Of a stretch of DNA of 24,654 bases, positions 8,405 to 18,633 are shown piece by piece (positions within the stretch are counted from its first letter, which is position 1; every line of letters starts with the position of its first letter). Origin of the DNA: an uncultured Mycoplasmatota bacterium (lineage in GTDB: Bacteria; Bacillota_I; Bacilli_A; Mycoplasmatales; Mycoplasmoidaceae); the NCBI GenBank assembly GCA_949500635.1, contig CATAWQ010000006.1, forward strand, positions 1 to 24,654, given 5' to 3'. The position numbers and the translations under genes are program-made. Below the pieces are notes generated by a model. The model had not been told where the DNA came from, searched no databases, and worked only from the letters and a program-made list of their open reading frames with translations.

Positions 8405-11400
8405 TTAATTAGTGCGTTTTCAATCAGCTACTCAAGATTGGCCTAGTTGATCATTAAATCTACGATCATAAACATTAATTTTTTTACTATTAAAAACTTC
8501 CTTGATAATATCACTAATTGCTTTAGATTTAACGTCTGAATTCATTGCATATTGAACTGCAATTGATTTTAAAATATTCTCACCAGCTGCTTGTCCACCA
8601 AATATTTTAATTAAGTGTTCTGTAATTTTTTGGTACTTATCATTTCCTGTTGAGTTCAAATCTCTATTACAAAATTGAATCATATAAGCACGTGCATAAG
8701 TACATCCGTCAATTCTAACTGCAGCACCACCTGATTTATTTTTAATTTCTACACCACCAATTTGACCATCATCAAAATTAAAACCTTTAAACATTTCATC
8801 TTTAATAATATTTGTGTCTTCTAATAAAGGTAATAATATGTCTTTGTATTGTTTAGGAGTAACTAAATCTATACCTTGTTCATCTTTACCTTGATCAATT
8901 AAGTTAATTTTAGAATTGAAATCTTCATTATTAGGAATGCAGTTTCTAATATTAAGAGCATAACTCTTGATTGCTGAAATATCTTGGGAAGGTTCAATAG
9001 CATTAATTAATTCACTTCTTGATCCATATTGATATAATGAACCTTCACCATTAGTACCTGCAGTTGGTTCCTTTAAAGACGAAACACTATCATATAAATG
9101 TTGGTTATTTTTATTAAAGATAATATCTGAAACTTGTGTATCCATTTGAGAAGATGAACGAGATGTTTGAATTCCTAAAAAGTTCATTGCTGGATTTAAT
9201 GTTCCAAGAGTTCCGTTTTGGTCTAAATAATAAGGCATTGTAGCATAATGATAGTAATTATCCATTTCTATATATGATTTATTCATTGTTGGCTCATTGC
9301 CAGTCATATTAGTTTCTTGGTAAGTTTTATCATACATTCCTAAATAGTTAGCATTAAAACCATAGATGTTTTCAAAGTCATTGGCACTAGAACATTGATT
9401 GTTAAAACTTGCATTAAAAGGAATTAAATCCTTTTCATATCAAACAATAGCAGCGGAAACACCTTTGCTTATATCAGATTGAAGTCTGTTTATTAATTCT
9501 TTGTTATTGTCTTTAGTTAATCATGCTAATGTAGCTAATGTCAATTGGTAATTAATTGCATTTGATGAATAATTTTGGTTACCACTTGTTTCAATTGATT
9601 TGTATTGGTTTGCACTTCACGCATTATTAATTACATTTTTCAATTCATTTTTTGTAATTGTACTACTTGAAGAATAATAAGATAACGGAAGATCATTTGT
9701 TATAGCAGAAGAAGATTTGTAAATAGCAGTTAATTCATTTGCGTAATCATTTTCAATTGAAGTATATGTATCATTAATATATTTAGTGTAGGCATTGTAT
9801 TTTACTATGTTACTAAATACATCACTTCCACCAAATGCATTAAATGCAGCGTTAATTGCATCATTCGCTCATTTATCTTCATCTATTCCACCATCTCTTT
9901 TAATCAAGATGTGTTCAGAATATTTTAGCATCCCTTTTTTTGAAGTTTCTGGCTGAGCATTGTGGCCTCAGAAAGCCTGAATTTTTGATATAGCATCACT
10001 TGTAAACCCATCTAAATCAGCTTTAGTAACATTTGCAATAGCAACGTTTGATAGATAATTACTATCAAATCCATAAACTAAGTTAGATGTAGTATATGTA
10101 CTAGAAATTGTTGCTAATTTAGAAGTTTCTGAAATTGCAGTAATTGCATTTCCATCATTTAGGACAAATGGTAGAGGGTTTGCTAAACCATTCTTATAAA
10201 TATCAGATGTAATGTTACCTGATTTAATAAACATATCATTTTTAATATATTTAGAACTATTTTGGAATAACTTCTTGTTTGCATCATCAAGAGTTTTCAG
10301 GGTCTTGTAATAATTGAAATATGTATTTTGGGAATTGATTAAACTATTGATGGTATCAAAAGTCCCGTCTCCTCATAAATTTTTCTTGAAAATTTCTTCT
10401 TCATTTTCATCTGATTTTGTAGTGTGCGATTTAATTCCTTCTCCTCAAATTCCCAATACAATATCATCAATGTTATTGGTAAAATAATCCTTTAATTTAG
10501 AATTTAAAGTCATACCACTACCTTGGTTTCCATAACCTAAGCTTTCATTTAATGAACGGAATTTTAATACATTAGCTTCTGCTTGTCATTTATTTGTTTG
10601 TGAACTTGAACTAATGTATGATGCACAATCTAATCCAATTACATGAACACCAAAACTATCACGAATTAAGATTAATGGTAATTTAGTATCTGAGTCATCT
10701 AACAATCTAACAGCAGGAGTCACATATCTTACACCATTTCTTCCTGCAGTTTTAGCATATGGACTTGAATTTTGATTAAATAAATATGAACTAAATGCAT
10801 CACCTGTTGCTAAAGTTGAATTTCCATCATATTCAAATAATTTAGATAAATCAATACTATATTTATCATTTGGTTTACTTTCACTATTTGTGAAGAAGAA
10901 ATTAGCTAAAATATCAGTGTCTTGATATTTAGAAGGAATTGCTAATTTTGCATTTAAATAATCACTATTAATATGAGTTGCGCCATCCCCAAAATATCCA
11001 TTTCATAAATCACCAACTATACCTGCAAATGAAATGTCTAATGAGCTGAATGCAGAATTTCCTTCAGTAATCATTAATGTCGCAGAGTCTTCAGTGTATG
11101 ATTTATCAATATTAATTGCACCATTGTTTTGATCAATAAAATTGTGTTGGTCATTTCATGCTGTAGAGAATTGATAATATAAGTCATTTCCAACTTGTGT
11201 TGAACTAATAGGAGATGTTGGAGCAGCAAATGCTGGGTATTCATAACTTGCACTTAATCCTTCTTTTGGTTCGTCATTCAATGAATTATTTGCATTGTTT
11301 TCATCACCCGAAGAAGGAATTTTATCTGTATTATAAATTGAATCCATACCAGATGTAGGTGCTGCATATTTTCATAAACACATTGCAGTAGAAATCGGCT

Positions 11401-12118
11401 TAATCATTGCCATGTATTTTTCAAAAACATATCTTTGAATTACAGCAAATTGATTTGCAAGTTTAACTGTGTCATTATTTGAAAATAATGGATCGTTATA
11501 ACTAAAGAAACTAATTTTGTCTCAATTTGCAGAATTAGAAACTTGTTGTTTACTTGGAGTGTTTACTGTAGGGAAACGTTCATCATTAGCATCAAAAGTT
11601 GGATGGCTATCTTGTCTTAATTTCAAGTCATCAGAATTAAATACAAGATCAGTAAATGCTGATCTAGCACTTTTAGCTATTTCATTACGAATAAAAGCAT
11701 CTTTTGTTCCGCCAACCGGATCTAAAACTTCATTTTGAAAGTAATATTCTCAATCATTTTTGTGATTAGATTTATAAGAAGAAACCTTGTCATCATATGA
11801 AGTTTTAGCATCTTTTTCTCATTTAGTTCAGTTTTCTTTATATGATGTTTGAGAATCTTTATTTGATTTATATCAATCATATAAAATATCATCAACTAAT
11901 TTTTGTTTAAATGCGTTGTAACCAACTTCATTGGTTAATGCGTTTTCAAATTCTTTATCTATTGAAATGCCAGTTGCAAATAAAGTGGAGTCACCTTTAT
12001 CTACCATATTGTCAATAATGTCTTGACTAACACTTGCACATGAAGTCATGGTAGTTGTAGCTATCAGTCCTGTTGCTAATAATGCTGATGTTGATAATAA
12101 TAATTTCTTTAGATTCAT
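8405..12118 (-). CDS. Very large surface lipoprotein (1237 residues)
   Basis: One uninterrupted code-4 frame; standard-code reading would split it at many TGA codons. The N-terminus is a lipoprotein signal peptide: MNLKKLLLS, a hydrophobic core, then the lipobox TMTSC with the acylated Cys at residue 27. The mature protein should be anchored on the outer face of the membrane. After the signal it is hydrophilic and rich in Ser, Asn, Asp and Tyr, with no further membrane helix. The first 150 mature residues are predicted helical and charged (YDWYKSNKDSQTSYKENW, NDWEYYFQNEVLDPVGGTKD), reminiscent of the N-terminal region of chaperone-like lipoproteins. The size and lipobox match the 1200-residue MG307/MG309/MG338-type lipoproteins of M. 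genitalium, but homology cannot be shown here. Function unknown; adhesion or host contact are possible roles. Confidence 0.88.
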
Positions 12119-12135
12119 AATGATTATGTTTTTAT

Positions 12136-12149
12136 ATTATATGTATAAT
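12136..12149. promoter_or_regulatory. Back-to-back -10 boxes between the lipoprotein gene and sufC
   Basis: ATTATATGTATAAT holds TATAAT on the minus strand (12141-12136, 17 bases before the lipoprotein ATG at 12118) and TATAAT on the plus strand (12144-12149, 19 bases before the sufC ATG at 12169), separated by two bases. A further TATAAA at 12159-12164 lies only four bases before the sufC ATG. The geometry repeats that of the pta/coaD promoter. Confidence 0.55.
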
Positions 12150-12168
12150 ATATTAAATTATAAAATTT

Positions 12169-12936
12169 ATGTTACACACACTACAAATTAAAGATTTAAA
12201 TGTCCAAATTAATGGTCATGATTTTATAAAAAACATTAATTTAGATCTTAAAACTGGTGATGTACTAATAATTTTTGGACCTAATGGTGCTGGCAAATCA
12301 TCATTGCTTAAAAGTATAATAGGACATTACAGTTATCCTATCACTAATGGTAAAATTTTATTTGATAGCAAAGATATTACTGATTTTGAAACTGATGAAA
12401 AAGCAAGACTTGGTTTATTTTATTTTAATCAAAATCCGATTGAACTTGATGGTGTTCAAATGTTGGAGTTTTTCAAATTAATGAGTAAATATCGCAACCA
12501 ATCCTTCATTGATTTTTTTAAAAAAATCAATAATTCAATGAAAGAAGTTGGCTTAAAAAATGAATTATTAAAAGCTTCAGTAAATGTTGGAATGTCTGGT
12601 GGTGAAAGGAAACGTAACGAGATTTTACAATCTAAAATTTTAGATCCAAAGATAGTTTTAATTGATGAGATTGACTCTGGATTAGATTTAGATGCCATTA
12701 AAATGGTAACTAACTACATTAATAAAAATAAAATGAAATGAATTACAATTATTGTGAGCCATCATTTAGATTTTTTAAAAAAAATTAAACATAATAAATC
12801 AATAGTCTTAATTGATGGAGAAATTGTTGCAAAAGATAAAAAAGATATCATTAATTACATTAATGATAACGGTTATAAAAATTTCTTTAAAAAACAACAA
12901 TCTAAAACATTGCCTATTACTTGTTGCAATAAATAA
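12169..12936 (+). CDS. sufC: Fe-S cluster assembly ATPase SufC
   Basis: ABC-type ATPase of the SufBCD scaffold; ATP binding drives the conformational change that exposes the SufB-SufD assembly interface. The 255 residues match the family. Walker A is GPNGAGKS at residues 37-44. The signature is SGGERKRNE at 143, with the KRNE tail typical of SufC. Walker B is IVLIDEIDSGLD with the catalytic Glu at 167, and the H-loop is SHH at 198. A TGA-Trp at 12739-12741 interrupts the standard-code frame just before the H-loop. The C-terminus is extended and basic. It is first in the suf operon; sufD begins one base after its stop codon. Confidence 0.96.
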
Positions 12937-12937
12937 A

Positions 12938-13543
12938 ATGACTAAAAATAAATCATTAATTTTGGATGAAAATAACTCTAAAAAAATCACTAAGAAAATT
13001 AATAATAATTTTTTAATTATTTTAAATGATTTAAACATTAAAAGTATTGATAAAACAATTAACTTAGATTTTGCTAAAAATAGTGTATGCAAAATTTATT
13101 GTATAATTGCTAATTTTAATGATACAAAACAATATGTTTTTAATCTAAATCAAGATTTAAATTCATGTGTAGATATTAAGATAAAAATCTTTGGTTTTAG
13201 CCGCTCTTATAGCAAAATATTAATTAATAGTAACATCCCTAAAAACGCTAAAAATATACAGTTAAACCAAGAAATTAACGGATATTTATTTTCTGATGAT
13301 GCAACAATTTTAGCTACTCCATCAATGAATATTTATAATGATAAAATTATTGCTAATCATTCTGTAAATATTGGTTCAATTAATCCAGAAAAATTATTTT
13401 ATTTAATGTCTCGTGCAATTCCGAAAAAGGTAGCAATTAATTTGTTAATTAAATCTGAATATCAATATTTAAAAAATTTAAATATTCCTAATCCTCAAAA
13501 ATATTACAAAAAAGTGGATAATATGATTAGTAAGAATGTTTAG
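12938..13543 (+). CDS. sufD: SufD, strongly shortened
   Basis: Partner of SufB in the SufBCD Fe-S scaffold. At 201 residues it is about half the usual 400-450. The N-terminal helical region and much of the beta-helix are missing, while the C-terminal block is kept: NDKIIANHSVNIGSINPEKLFYLMSRAIPKKVAINLLIKSE matches the family's sHgaTvG...lFYl.sRGl...A..ll. His141 in ANHSVNIG corresponds to the conserved SufD His thought to ligate the nascent cluster at the SufB interface (His360 in E. coli). The start chosen is the ATG one base past sufC; an upstream in-frame start at 12812 would lie wholly inside sufC and add a Lys-rich non-family stretch. sufS starts two bases after the stop. Assignment rests on the C-terminal motif and operon order. 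Confidence 0.85.
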   Translation: MTKNKSLILDENNSKKITKKINNNFLIILNDLNIKSIDKTINLDFAKNSVCKIYCIIANFNDTKQYVFNLNQDLNSCVDIKIKIFGFSRSYSKILINSNIPKNAKNIQLNQEINGYLFSDDATILATPSMNIYNDKIIANHSVNIGSINPEKLFYLMSRAIPKKVAINLLIKSEYQYLKNLNIPNPQKYYKKVDNMISKNV

Positions 13544-13545
13544 CA

Positions 13546-14772
13546 ATGTCTAAGATTAAATTAACAAACTATAAGAAGGATTTTCCTTGATTTAATAATA
13601 ATAAAAATTTCACATATTTGGATAGTGCTGCTACTGCATTAAAACCAAAATGTGTAATTGACGCTATTGTTGATTATTATTCAAATGCAGGAACTAATCC
13701 ACATAACATTGATTCTTCATTTAGTTATAAAGTTTATAACAATGTTGAAGTTGACATTAGATTAAAATTGGCAAATTATTTTAAATGTGATCCATCTGAA
13801 ATGATTTACACTTCAGGAGCCACCGAATCATTGTGTTTATTTGCATTTGGGTTATCCAAATTCTTAAATAGAAATGATGAAGTTTTACTAACTAGTCATG
13901 AGCATACTTCTAACATCATCCCATGATTACAAGCAAATAAACACCATAATTTTAAAATTAAATTTATTGATTTTAAAAAGTCTATTCCTGATGAGAAAAA
14001 AATTATTAATAGTGTTTCAAAAAATACTAAAATTTTAAGTTTTTGTAATGTTTCTAATTTATATGGTTACGAATTAGATGTTGCAAAAATTTCTAAAGCA
14101 GTTAGAAAAATTAATAAAAACATTATCATTATTATAGATGCTGCACAAGCTGTTAGTCATCACCCGATTAATTTAGTGTCATGAAATATTGATTTCATGG
14201 CAGTTAGTGCACATAAAATGTTTGGTCCGACAGGAATTGGATGTGCATACATAAATAAAAGATGATTAGATAAAATTGATCCGATTAAGCTTGGTGGATC
14301 TATGAATTCGGAAGTTACAAAAGAAAACTTCACATACGCACAATCTCCATATAAATTTGAGGGTGGAACATTGAATGTTTCTGGTATTGTTGGATGAAGT
14401 GCAGCTATTGATTACATAAATAAGATAGGAATTAACAATATTAATAAGAGAATTAAATTATTAAAAACATATGCAGATAGTAAACTTAAAACAATTAAGA
14501 ATTTAGATTATTACAATTTATCAATTCTTGCACCGACTATCATTTTTAATTTCAAAAATGTTCATTCACAAGACTTAGCTAGTTATCTTGGTAATAAGAA
14601 TATTATCGTAAGGTCTGGATTATCTTGTTCTAAATTAATTGGTTGCTCTACAGGAATTAATTCATATGTTAGAGCATCTTTAGCGTTTTATAATGATTAT
14701 CAAGATATTGATAATTTATATAATGCTCTTAAGGATTTTAAGAAAGGAGATGAATTAGACCATGTCCTTTAA
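13546..14772 (+). CDS. sufS: Cysteine desulfurase SufS
   Basis: PLP enzyme that takes sulfur from cysteine as an enzyme-bound persulfide and hands it to SufU; 408 residues, normal for the family. Landmarks are YLDSAATALKP at the start, SGATESLCLFAFGL, LLTSHEHTSNIIPW, IIIDAAQAVSHH with the PLP-binding Asp, the PLP Schiff-base Lys224 in SAHKMFGPTGIGC, and FEGGTLNVSGIVGW. The catalytic Cys361 lies in VRSGLSCSKL, replacing the usual RxGHHCA with RSGLSC (the Cys retained). Several Trp are TGA. Its end overlaps sufU by 11 bases. With SufU and without SufE in the operon, this is the Gram-positive type of SUF machinery. Confidence 0.96.
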
Positions 14773-15208
14773 TGAAGATAAAGACATAAAAAGAATGATT
14801 ATTTTGGATCACTACGAGAACCCAAAATACTTTGTTAGTGAAAATAAAAAGATTAATTCTTCTTATCAATCTTTTAATAATAATTCTCCAACTTGCATTG
14901 ACAATATTACAGCATATGTTAAGATAAACAAGGAAAAGATTGCTGACATTAAATTACAAGGAATAGGATGTGCTATTGCTACAAGTTCAACAGATATTAT
15001 GGCTAGTATGTTAATAGGAAAATCAATTAAACAAGCTAATCAAATAATTAATAATTATTTAGATATGATTTCTCAAAAAAAATTTAATAAAAAACAGTTA
15101 CAAGATTTATATGTATTCAGTAATATTAATAATCAGCCTAATAGAATTAACTGCGCAAGAGTTGGTGTTCTTGCCATAAAAAATGCTTTAAATAATGACA
15201 AAAAATAG
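14762..15208 (+). CDS. sufU: SufU, sulfur-transfer/scaffold-like protein
   Basis: Zn-dependent sulfur acceptor that takes the persulfide from SufS and passes it to SufB; 148 residues, normal for SufU. The start motif ILDHYENPKYF is typical of the IscU/SufU fold. The three family cysteines are C45 in SPTCIDN (the usual CGD is CID, with Asp47 kept), C70 in GIGCAIATSSTDIMAS, and C131 in NRINCARVGV. It starts inside the sufS tail. AAAGGAG (14744-14750), 11 bases before the ATG, is one of few Shine-Dalgarno-like elements in the window. It overlaps sufB by 14 bases, so the operon is translationally coupled. Confidence 0.94.
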   Translation: MSFNEDKDIKRMIILDHYENPKYFVSENKKINSSYQSFNNNSPTCIDNITAYVKINKEKIADIKLQGIGCAIATSSTDIMASMLIGKSIKQANQIINNYLDMISQKKFNKKQLQDLYVFSNINNQPNRINCARVGVLAIKNALNNDKK

Positions 15209-16583
15209 TTTTAATAAAAAATATCAATACGGTTTTAATGATTCAAATAAACCTTTAGTCCAATTAAAAAAAGGTTTATCACTAAGTGTTATTAAAACTA
15301 TTTCTAAAATCAAGAAAGAACCAAAGTGAATGGCTGATAATCGCCTTAAAGCTTATGAAGTTTTTAAAAAGATAAAAAACCCTAAATGAGGACCAGATTT
15401 AAGTTTTATCAATTTTAATGACTATATTTATTATTCATCTGCTATCACTGGCGGATATAAAACTAATTGAAATGAAATTCCAGAAAATATTAAAAATACT
15501 TTTAAAAAACTAAGTATTTCAGATCAACATGCAAAAGTTTTATCTGGTGTTAATGATCAGTATGATTCAGAAAACGTTTATCATTCTTTAGAAAAAGAAC
15601 TTCAAGATAAACATGTTATTTTTTCTAACATTGAATCAGCAATTAAAGATCATTCTGAATTAGTAAAGAAATATTTTGGAAAACTTGTTCCAGCAACAGA
15701 TAACAAATATGCAGCATTAAATACTGCTGTTTGATCTGGTGGAAGTTTCTTATACGTTCCTAAAAATGTAAAACTTGAAAAACCATTGCAATCTTATTTT
15801 AGAATAAACACAAAGTCTGTAGGTCAATTTGAAAGAACATTAATTATTATTGATGAAGGAGCAATTGCCCACTATGTAGAAGGATGCACTGCACCGATCT
15901 ATGATAAAAATAATTTACACGCAGCTGTTGTAGAAGTTTTTGTATGCAAAAATGCTAAGTTTAGATATTCTACGATTCAAAATTGATCAGATAACGTTTT
16001 AAATTTGGTTACTAAAAGAGCACGTGTAGAAGAAAATGCGGTTATGGAATGAATCGATGGTAATTTAGGTAGTGGTTTAAATATGAAATACCCTGCAAGT
16101 TATTTGGTAGGTAAAAATGCTTCTAGTAAATGTATTAGCATTGCGGTTTCTCATAAAGGAGTAATTCAAGATACAGGTGCTAAAATGATTCATCTTGCAC
16201 CTAATACCAAATCTTTGATTATTTCTAAGTCTATTGCTCATAGTGGTGGTGAATCAAATTATCGTGGTTTAGTAAACATTACTAAGAACGCTCCATACAG
16301 TATGGCCACTGTTACATGTGATACTTTAATATTAGATTCAATGTCAAAGAGTGATACAATTCCTACTGAAATCATTGCCAATAAAACATCTTTTCTAAAA
16401 CACGAAGCAAAAGTTACTGATTTAGATAAAGAAAAAATGTTCTATTTAAATTCTCGCGGAATTAACAAAGAAGATGCTAAACATTTGCTTGTGTTAGGTT
16501 TTATGGAAGAATTTATTAATGAACTTCCAATGGAATATGCTGTTGAACTAAATAGATTGTTAAAGCAAGACTTAACCAATTAA
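15195..16583 (+). CDS. sufB: Fe-S cluster scaffold SufB
   Basis: Core scaffold protein of the SufBCD complex on which clusters are assembled; 462 residues, full family length, in contrast to the shortened SufD. It opens with a region matching the family N-terminus (SVIKTISKIKKEPKWMADNRLKAYE), followed by PATDNKYAALNTAVWSGGSFLYVPKNV and YVEGCTAP. The beta-helix core includes WIDGNLGS, MKYPASYL, SHKGVIQDTGAKMIHLAPNT and SGGESNYRGLV. Cys375 in VTCDTL matches the cluster-assembly Cys405 of E. coli SufB. The end HEAKVTDLDKEKMFYLNSRGI fits the family. The start ATG at 15195 lies inside sufU. Its stop overlaps the end of the minus-strand yigZ-type gene by 12 bases. Confidence 0.97.
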
Positions 16584-17153
16584 TAAATAATTTTTACTAA
16601 CTAATTTTGCTTTTGATTCTTTTAAAATTGAATTATTTTCTTTGTTTTTATAAACAAAGAAAGATACTTGATTAGAAAATTCTTTTTTAATAATACAATT
16701 ATTAAAAAGATTTTGATATTTTTTAATTTGATCATATGGGAAAATTACTTTGTATAAATTTACCATTTGTACTTTAGTTAATTTGTTAGAACAAATTAAT
16801 TTTTCTGATAATTTACTAAATGTTTCTTTTAAAGAGTTAATTCCAAATTTAACTCCTCCAAAGTATCTTACAATAGTTACCATACAATATGATAAATCAT
16901 ATTTTTTCATATTAATATATATTGGTAATCCAGCAGTTTTGTTTGGTTCTCCATCATCTGAATAATAAAACTCTTCTTGGCTATTTCCTAAAATATAAGC
17001 ATAGCAGATATGACTTGCATCATAATAATTTTGATGTAATTGTTTCAAAATTTCTCTAACATTTTTAGAGTTGTTAATGTTAAATGCTAGGCAAATAAAT
17101 TTTGATTTATTAATTGTTTCTTTATAAGATTTATTTGTCTTAAAACAGAACAT
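16572..17153 (-). CDS. YigZ/IMPACT (UPF0029) family protein
   Basis: Conserved family of uncertain cellular role; eukaryotic IMPACT regulates translation through GCN2, while bacterial YigZ/YvyE is poorly defined. The 193 residues fit the bacterial length. The N-terminal domain has NKSKFICLAF, ASHICYAYILG, the signature SDDGEPNKTAGLPIY, and TIVRYFGGVKFGINSL. A C-terminal ferredoxin-like half follows. The start is the ATG at 17153, six bases after a TATAAT on the minus strand (17165-17160). A longer frame opens with TTG at 17180 but would begin upstream of that -10 and adds no family sequence. It is convergent with sufB and shares 12 bases with it. Confidence 0.92.
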   Translation of the reverse strand: MFCFKTNKSYKETINKSKFICLAFNINNSKNVREILKQLHQNYYDASHICYAYILGNSQEEFYYSDDGEPNKTAGLPIYINMKKYDLSYCMVTIVRYFGGVKFGINSLKETFSKLSEKLICSNKLTKVQMVNLYKVIFPYDQIKKYQNLFNNCIIKKEFSNQVSFFVYKNKENNSILKESKAKLVSKNYLLIG

Positions 17154-17159
17154 AGTTTT

Positions 17160-17165
17160 ATTATA
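17160..17165 (-). promoter_or_regulatory. -10 box for the yigZ-type gene
   Basis: On the minus strand TATAAT reads from 17165 to 17160 and ends six bases before the ATG at 17153. Transcription would start at or within a base or two of the start codon, so the mRNA should be leaderless. This also decides against the TTG start at 17180. Confidence 0.55.
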
Positions 17166-17198
17166 AATACTAATAAACAATTAAAATAATTCTTACTA

Positions 17199-17204
17199 TA
17201 TAAT
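17199..17204 (+). promoter_or_regulatory. -10 box for proS
   Basis: A consensus TATAAT ends 10 bases before the proS ATG at 17215, giving a predicted leader of about three bases or fewer. No -35 consensus or ribosome binding site is visible. Confidence 0.5.
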
Positions 17205-17214
17205 TATTTAATAT

Positions 17215-18633
17215 ATGTCTAATTCAAAAATAGTACCACTAGAAAAAGATTTTGCTAAGTGGTACACAAGTGTTATAGAAAGTGCTAAATTAGTTTCTTA
17301 TTCATCTATAAAAGGAACAATGATTTATCGTCCAAATGGTTGAGCCATTTGAATGAATATTCAAAAAGAATTAGATAAGAGATTTAAGAGCATAAGCGTT
17401 CTAAATGTTCAATTACCATTGTTTATTAAGTTGTCTGATTTTACAAAAGAATCAGAACATGTAGAGGGGTTTGCTCCTGAAGTGTTTATGGTTACTAAAA
17501 AAGGAAAAGAAAATCTTGTTGATCCTTATGTTGTTAGACCAACTTCTGAAGTGTTGTTTTGTAATTACTTTAAGTCTATTACTAATTCCTATCGTGATTT
17601 ACCAATTAAAGTAAATCAATGATGTAGTGTTTTTAGGGCAGAAAAAAACACTAAACCTTTTTTAAGAACTAGTGAGTTTTTCTGAAATGAATTGCATACT
17701 ATTCATTCATCAAAAAAAGAAGCATTCCATTCTACTATAGAATGTATCAATATTTATAAAGATTTTGTAGAGAACTTCTTATGTATTCCGACATTAATGG
17801 GACAAAAAACCGAAGGAGAAAGATTTGCTGGTGCTGAGAATACTTTTACAATTGAAACAATTATGAAAGATGGCCAGTGCTTACAAGCAGGAACCAGTCA
17901 TTATTTAGGTCAAAATTTTTCCAAAACTTATGATATTAAGTTTACCAATAAAGATAATCAATTGGAATATGTTTATCAAACATCCGTTGGTATGTCTACA
18001 AGGATAATCGGGGCAATTATTATGTCACATGCAGATAATGATGGATTAGTTTTACCGTTTGGAGTAGCACCTACACAAGTTGCAATATTACCAATTGGTT
18101 TTGATAAGAATCCAATGATTTTAAACAAGGCAAACCAATTAAATACTGAATTAAGTAAACATTATTCTGTTACCTTAGATGATTCAAATAAATCATTTGG
18201 ATTTAAGATTTCTGAGCAAGAAACAAACGGAACCCCTATTTGCCTTGTTTTAGGTGCAAAAGAATTAGAAAATAATTTTGTTACAGTTATAACTAGAATT
18301 TCGAAAGAAAAAACTCAAATATCAATAGATCAAGTTGTGAATTTTATTGAAAGTTTATCAGTAGAATATAACAAACAATTATTCTTTGCTGCTAAGAAAA
18401 GAATGGATCAATCAGTTGTTAGAGCTAATACTTTGAATGAAGTATTAGATGTTGTTAACAACCATAAAGTTGCACTAGCTCCTTGAGGGGGAACAATAGA
18501 AGAAGAAAAACTATTAAAAACTAAAACTAATGGAATCACTCCAAGATGTATTCACTCTGAAGTCTCTGATCTAAAATGTTTTTTTACAGGTAAACCTGCA
18601 AAGAATTTAGTCTATTTTGGGAGGGCTTATTAA
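17215..18633 (+). CDS. proS: Prolyl-tRNA synthetase, short (archaeal/eukaryote-like) type
   Basis: Class II aminoacyl-tRNA synthetase charging tRNA-Pro. At 472 residues it has no long editing insertion, which places it in the shorter archaeal/eukaryotic-like group common in mollicutes. Motifs in order: FAKWYTSVIESAKL and IKGTMIYRPNGWAIW, RPTSEVLFCNYF, motif 2 FRAEKNTKPFLRTSEFFWNE followed by LHTIHSSKKEA, TEGERFAGAENTFTIE, LQAGTSHYLGQNF, and motif 3 QTSVGMSTRIIGAIIM then HADNDGLVLPFGVAP. The usual TSWG is TSVG. An anticodon-binding domain follows, ending in the typical PAKNLVYFGRAY tail. Four TGA-Trp codons occur in the first third. The final base of its stop TAA is the first base of the next ATG (TAATG), so the downstream membrane-protein gene is probably translationally coupled. 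Confidence 0.96.

Noticed and set aside
12812..12937. Longer SufD start inside sufC
   Set aside because: The added 42 residues are a frame shadow of the sufC end; the ATG at 12938 directly follows the sufC stop as in the other tight junctions of the operon.
12808..13092. Minus-strand reading frame opposite the sufC/sufD junction
   Set aside because: Low-complexity Ile/Leu/Phe-rich antisense shadow of AT-rich coding sequence, with no start signals or family resemblance.
17154..17180. Longer N-terminus for the yigZ-type gene starting at 17180
   Set aside because: The codon is TTG, adds no family sequence, and lies upstream of a TATAAT placed 6 bases before the ATG at 17153.
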